Shown here: positions 5,257 through 5,948 of the stretch, one piece after another | Layout of the letters: every line of letters begins with the position of its first letter | Numbering within the stretch: position 1 is the stretch's first letter | Assembly (NCBI GenBank): GCA_016844365.1 | Contig: JAENIT010000044.1 | Coordinates: 1 to 5,948, forward strand | Reading direction: 5' to 3' | DNA length: 5,948 nt | Source of the DNA: Dehalococcoidia bacterium | Lineage (GTDB): Bacteria; Chloroflexota; Dehalococcoidia; SHYD01; SHYC01 | Position numbers and translations under genes: made by a program | Notes under the pieces: generated by a model | The model's input: the letters and a program-made list of their open reading frames with translations, nothing else | The model's database searches: none | What the model was told of the DNA's origin: nothing

Positions 5257-5948
5257 ATGGCGCAGGTGTTCCTTTACGACACAACTCTACGGGATGGTGC
5301 CCAGATGGAGGGCATATCCTACTCCGTGGAGGACAAGCTCAGGATCCTCCGCAGGCTGGACGATTTGGGGGTCCACTACATAGAGGGAGGATGGCCCGGA
5401 GCCAATCCCCGGGACTCAGAATTCTTCCAGCGAGCCAAGAGCCTACGCCTTACCCACGCCCAGCTCGCCGCCTTCGCCAGCACCCGCAGAGCCTACGCCC
5501 GCGCAGAGGACGACCCCACCATCAGGGCTCTTGAGGAGGCCCACACTACGGTATGCACTCTGGTGGGAAAGAGCTGGGACCTCCACGTGACCAGGGTCCT
5601 GGAGACCACCCTGGAAGAGAACCTAAACATGATCGCCGACTCGGTGCGCTATCTGAAAGGGCGAGGCCGCACCGTCTTCTTCGATGCTGAGCACTTCTTT
5701 GACGGCTTCAAGGCCGACGCCGACTACGCACTCCAGTGCCTGCGAGCCGCCGCCGAGGCCGGGGCCGACTGCCTGGTGCTGTGCGACACTAACGGCGGCG
5801 CTATCACCAGCGATGTGACATCCATAGTGCAGCGGGTGGCCTCGGAGTTCTCGGTCCCCCTGGGTATCCACGTCCACAACGATTGCGAGCTAGCTGTGGC
5901 TAACTCCATAGCCGCGATAGTGGCCGGGGCGGTCCAGGTTCAGGGGAC
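5257..5948 (+). CDS. cimA: (R)-citramalate synthase, N-terminal part, cut by right edge
   Basis: There are 230 complete codons with no stop. LYDTTLRDGAQMEG (6-19) is the start of the HMGL-like TIM barrel of the 2-isopropylmalate/homocitrate/citramalate synthase family, with R12 and the metal ligand D13. DTNGG (177-181) follows, then HVHND (205-209), whose H205 and H207 are metal ligands; the frame leaves the window in QVQG, which normally continues TING. DGAQ followed by MEGISYSVEDK, and IEGGWPGANPRD (42-53), are typical of the CimA type rather than LeuA, which usually has DGEQ. The enzyme condenses pyruvate and acetyl-CoA to citramalate, the first step of threonine-independent isoleucine synthesis in the cytosol. 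Full-length relatives have about 520-540 residues, with a C-terminal LeuA-type allosteric domain expected off the edge. The isoleucine T-box supports this assignment over homocitrate or isopropylmalate synthase. Confidence 0.9.
   Translation, partial: MAQVFLYDTTLRDGAQMEGISYSVEDKLRILRRLDDLGVHYIEGGWPGANPRDSEFFQRAKSLRLTHAQLAAFASTRRAYARAEDDPTIRALEEAHTTVCTLVGKSWDLHVTRVLETTLEENLNMIADSVRYLKGRGRTVFFDAEHFFDGFKADADYALQCLRAAAEAGADCLVLCDTNGGAITSDVTSIVQRVASEFSVPLGIHVHNDCELAVANSIAAIVAGAVQVQG

Noticed and set aside
5257..5948. The right-edge gene as leuA (2-isopropylmalate synthase) or homocitrate synthase
   Set aside because: DGAQMEGISYSVEDK and IEGGWPGANPRD are typical of citramalate synthase, and the ATC specifier points to isoleucine rather than leucine or lysine.

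Overview
The window comes from a bacterium with moderately high GC content. It holds two divergent transcription units separated by about 120 bases (4666-4783) that carry back-to-back promoters. The best lineage guess is Chloroflexota, perhaps Dehalococcoidia-like. This rests on three things: a T-box leader in front of a citramalate synthase gene, a Gram-positive-type RNase Y/YmdB pair, and dispersed TTCGACA...GAAGGG repeats of a kind I associate with that phylum. It is an inference from gene content and style, not a sequence match.

Minus-strand unit, read from 4659 leftward: rny (RNase Y), a 12-bp-stem hairpin, ymdB (cyclic-nucleotide phosphodiesterase-like metallophosphoesterase), a PHP-domain phosphoesterase of the RNase AM/TrpH type, fabZ (3-hydroxyacyl-ACP dehydratase), a repeat-filled gap, and a GT9 (heptosyltransferase-like) glycosyltransferase gene that runs off the left edge. 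Gaps are small: 81 bp between rny and ymdB, 9 bp between ymdB and the PHP gene, a 4-bp GTGA overlap between the PHP gene and fabZ, and 129 bp before the GT9 gene. The first three products all cleave RNA or nucleotide phosphodiesters, so the front of the unit looks like an RNA-turnover module followed by envelope and lipid genes.

Plus-strand unit: a near-consensus sigma-70 promoter (4784-4812), a T-box riboswitch leader of more than 400 nt with an apparent isoleucine (ATC) specifier, antiterminator and terminator, then cimA, the citramalate synthase of the threonine-independent isoleucine pathway, cut by the right edge. Uncharged tRNA-Ile would be expected to allow read-through into cimA.

The most unusual observation is a 53-bp dispersed repeat that appears to have inserted into the distal (tRNA-elbow-binding) loop of T-box Stem I, with GGTG on both sides as if duplicated. 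Removing the repeat and one GGTG restores a normal-looking Stem I. Related repeats lie upstream of the GT9 gene (881-966) and at the left edge (1-39), where they are read in frame as the current end of the GT9 product.
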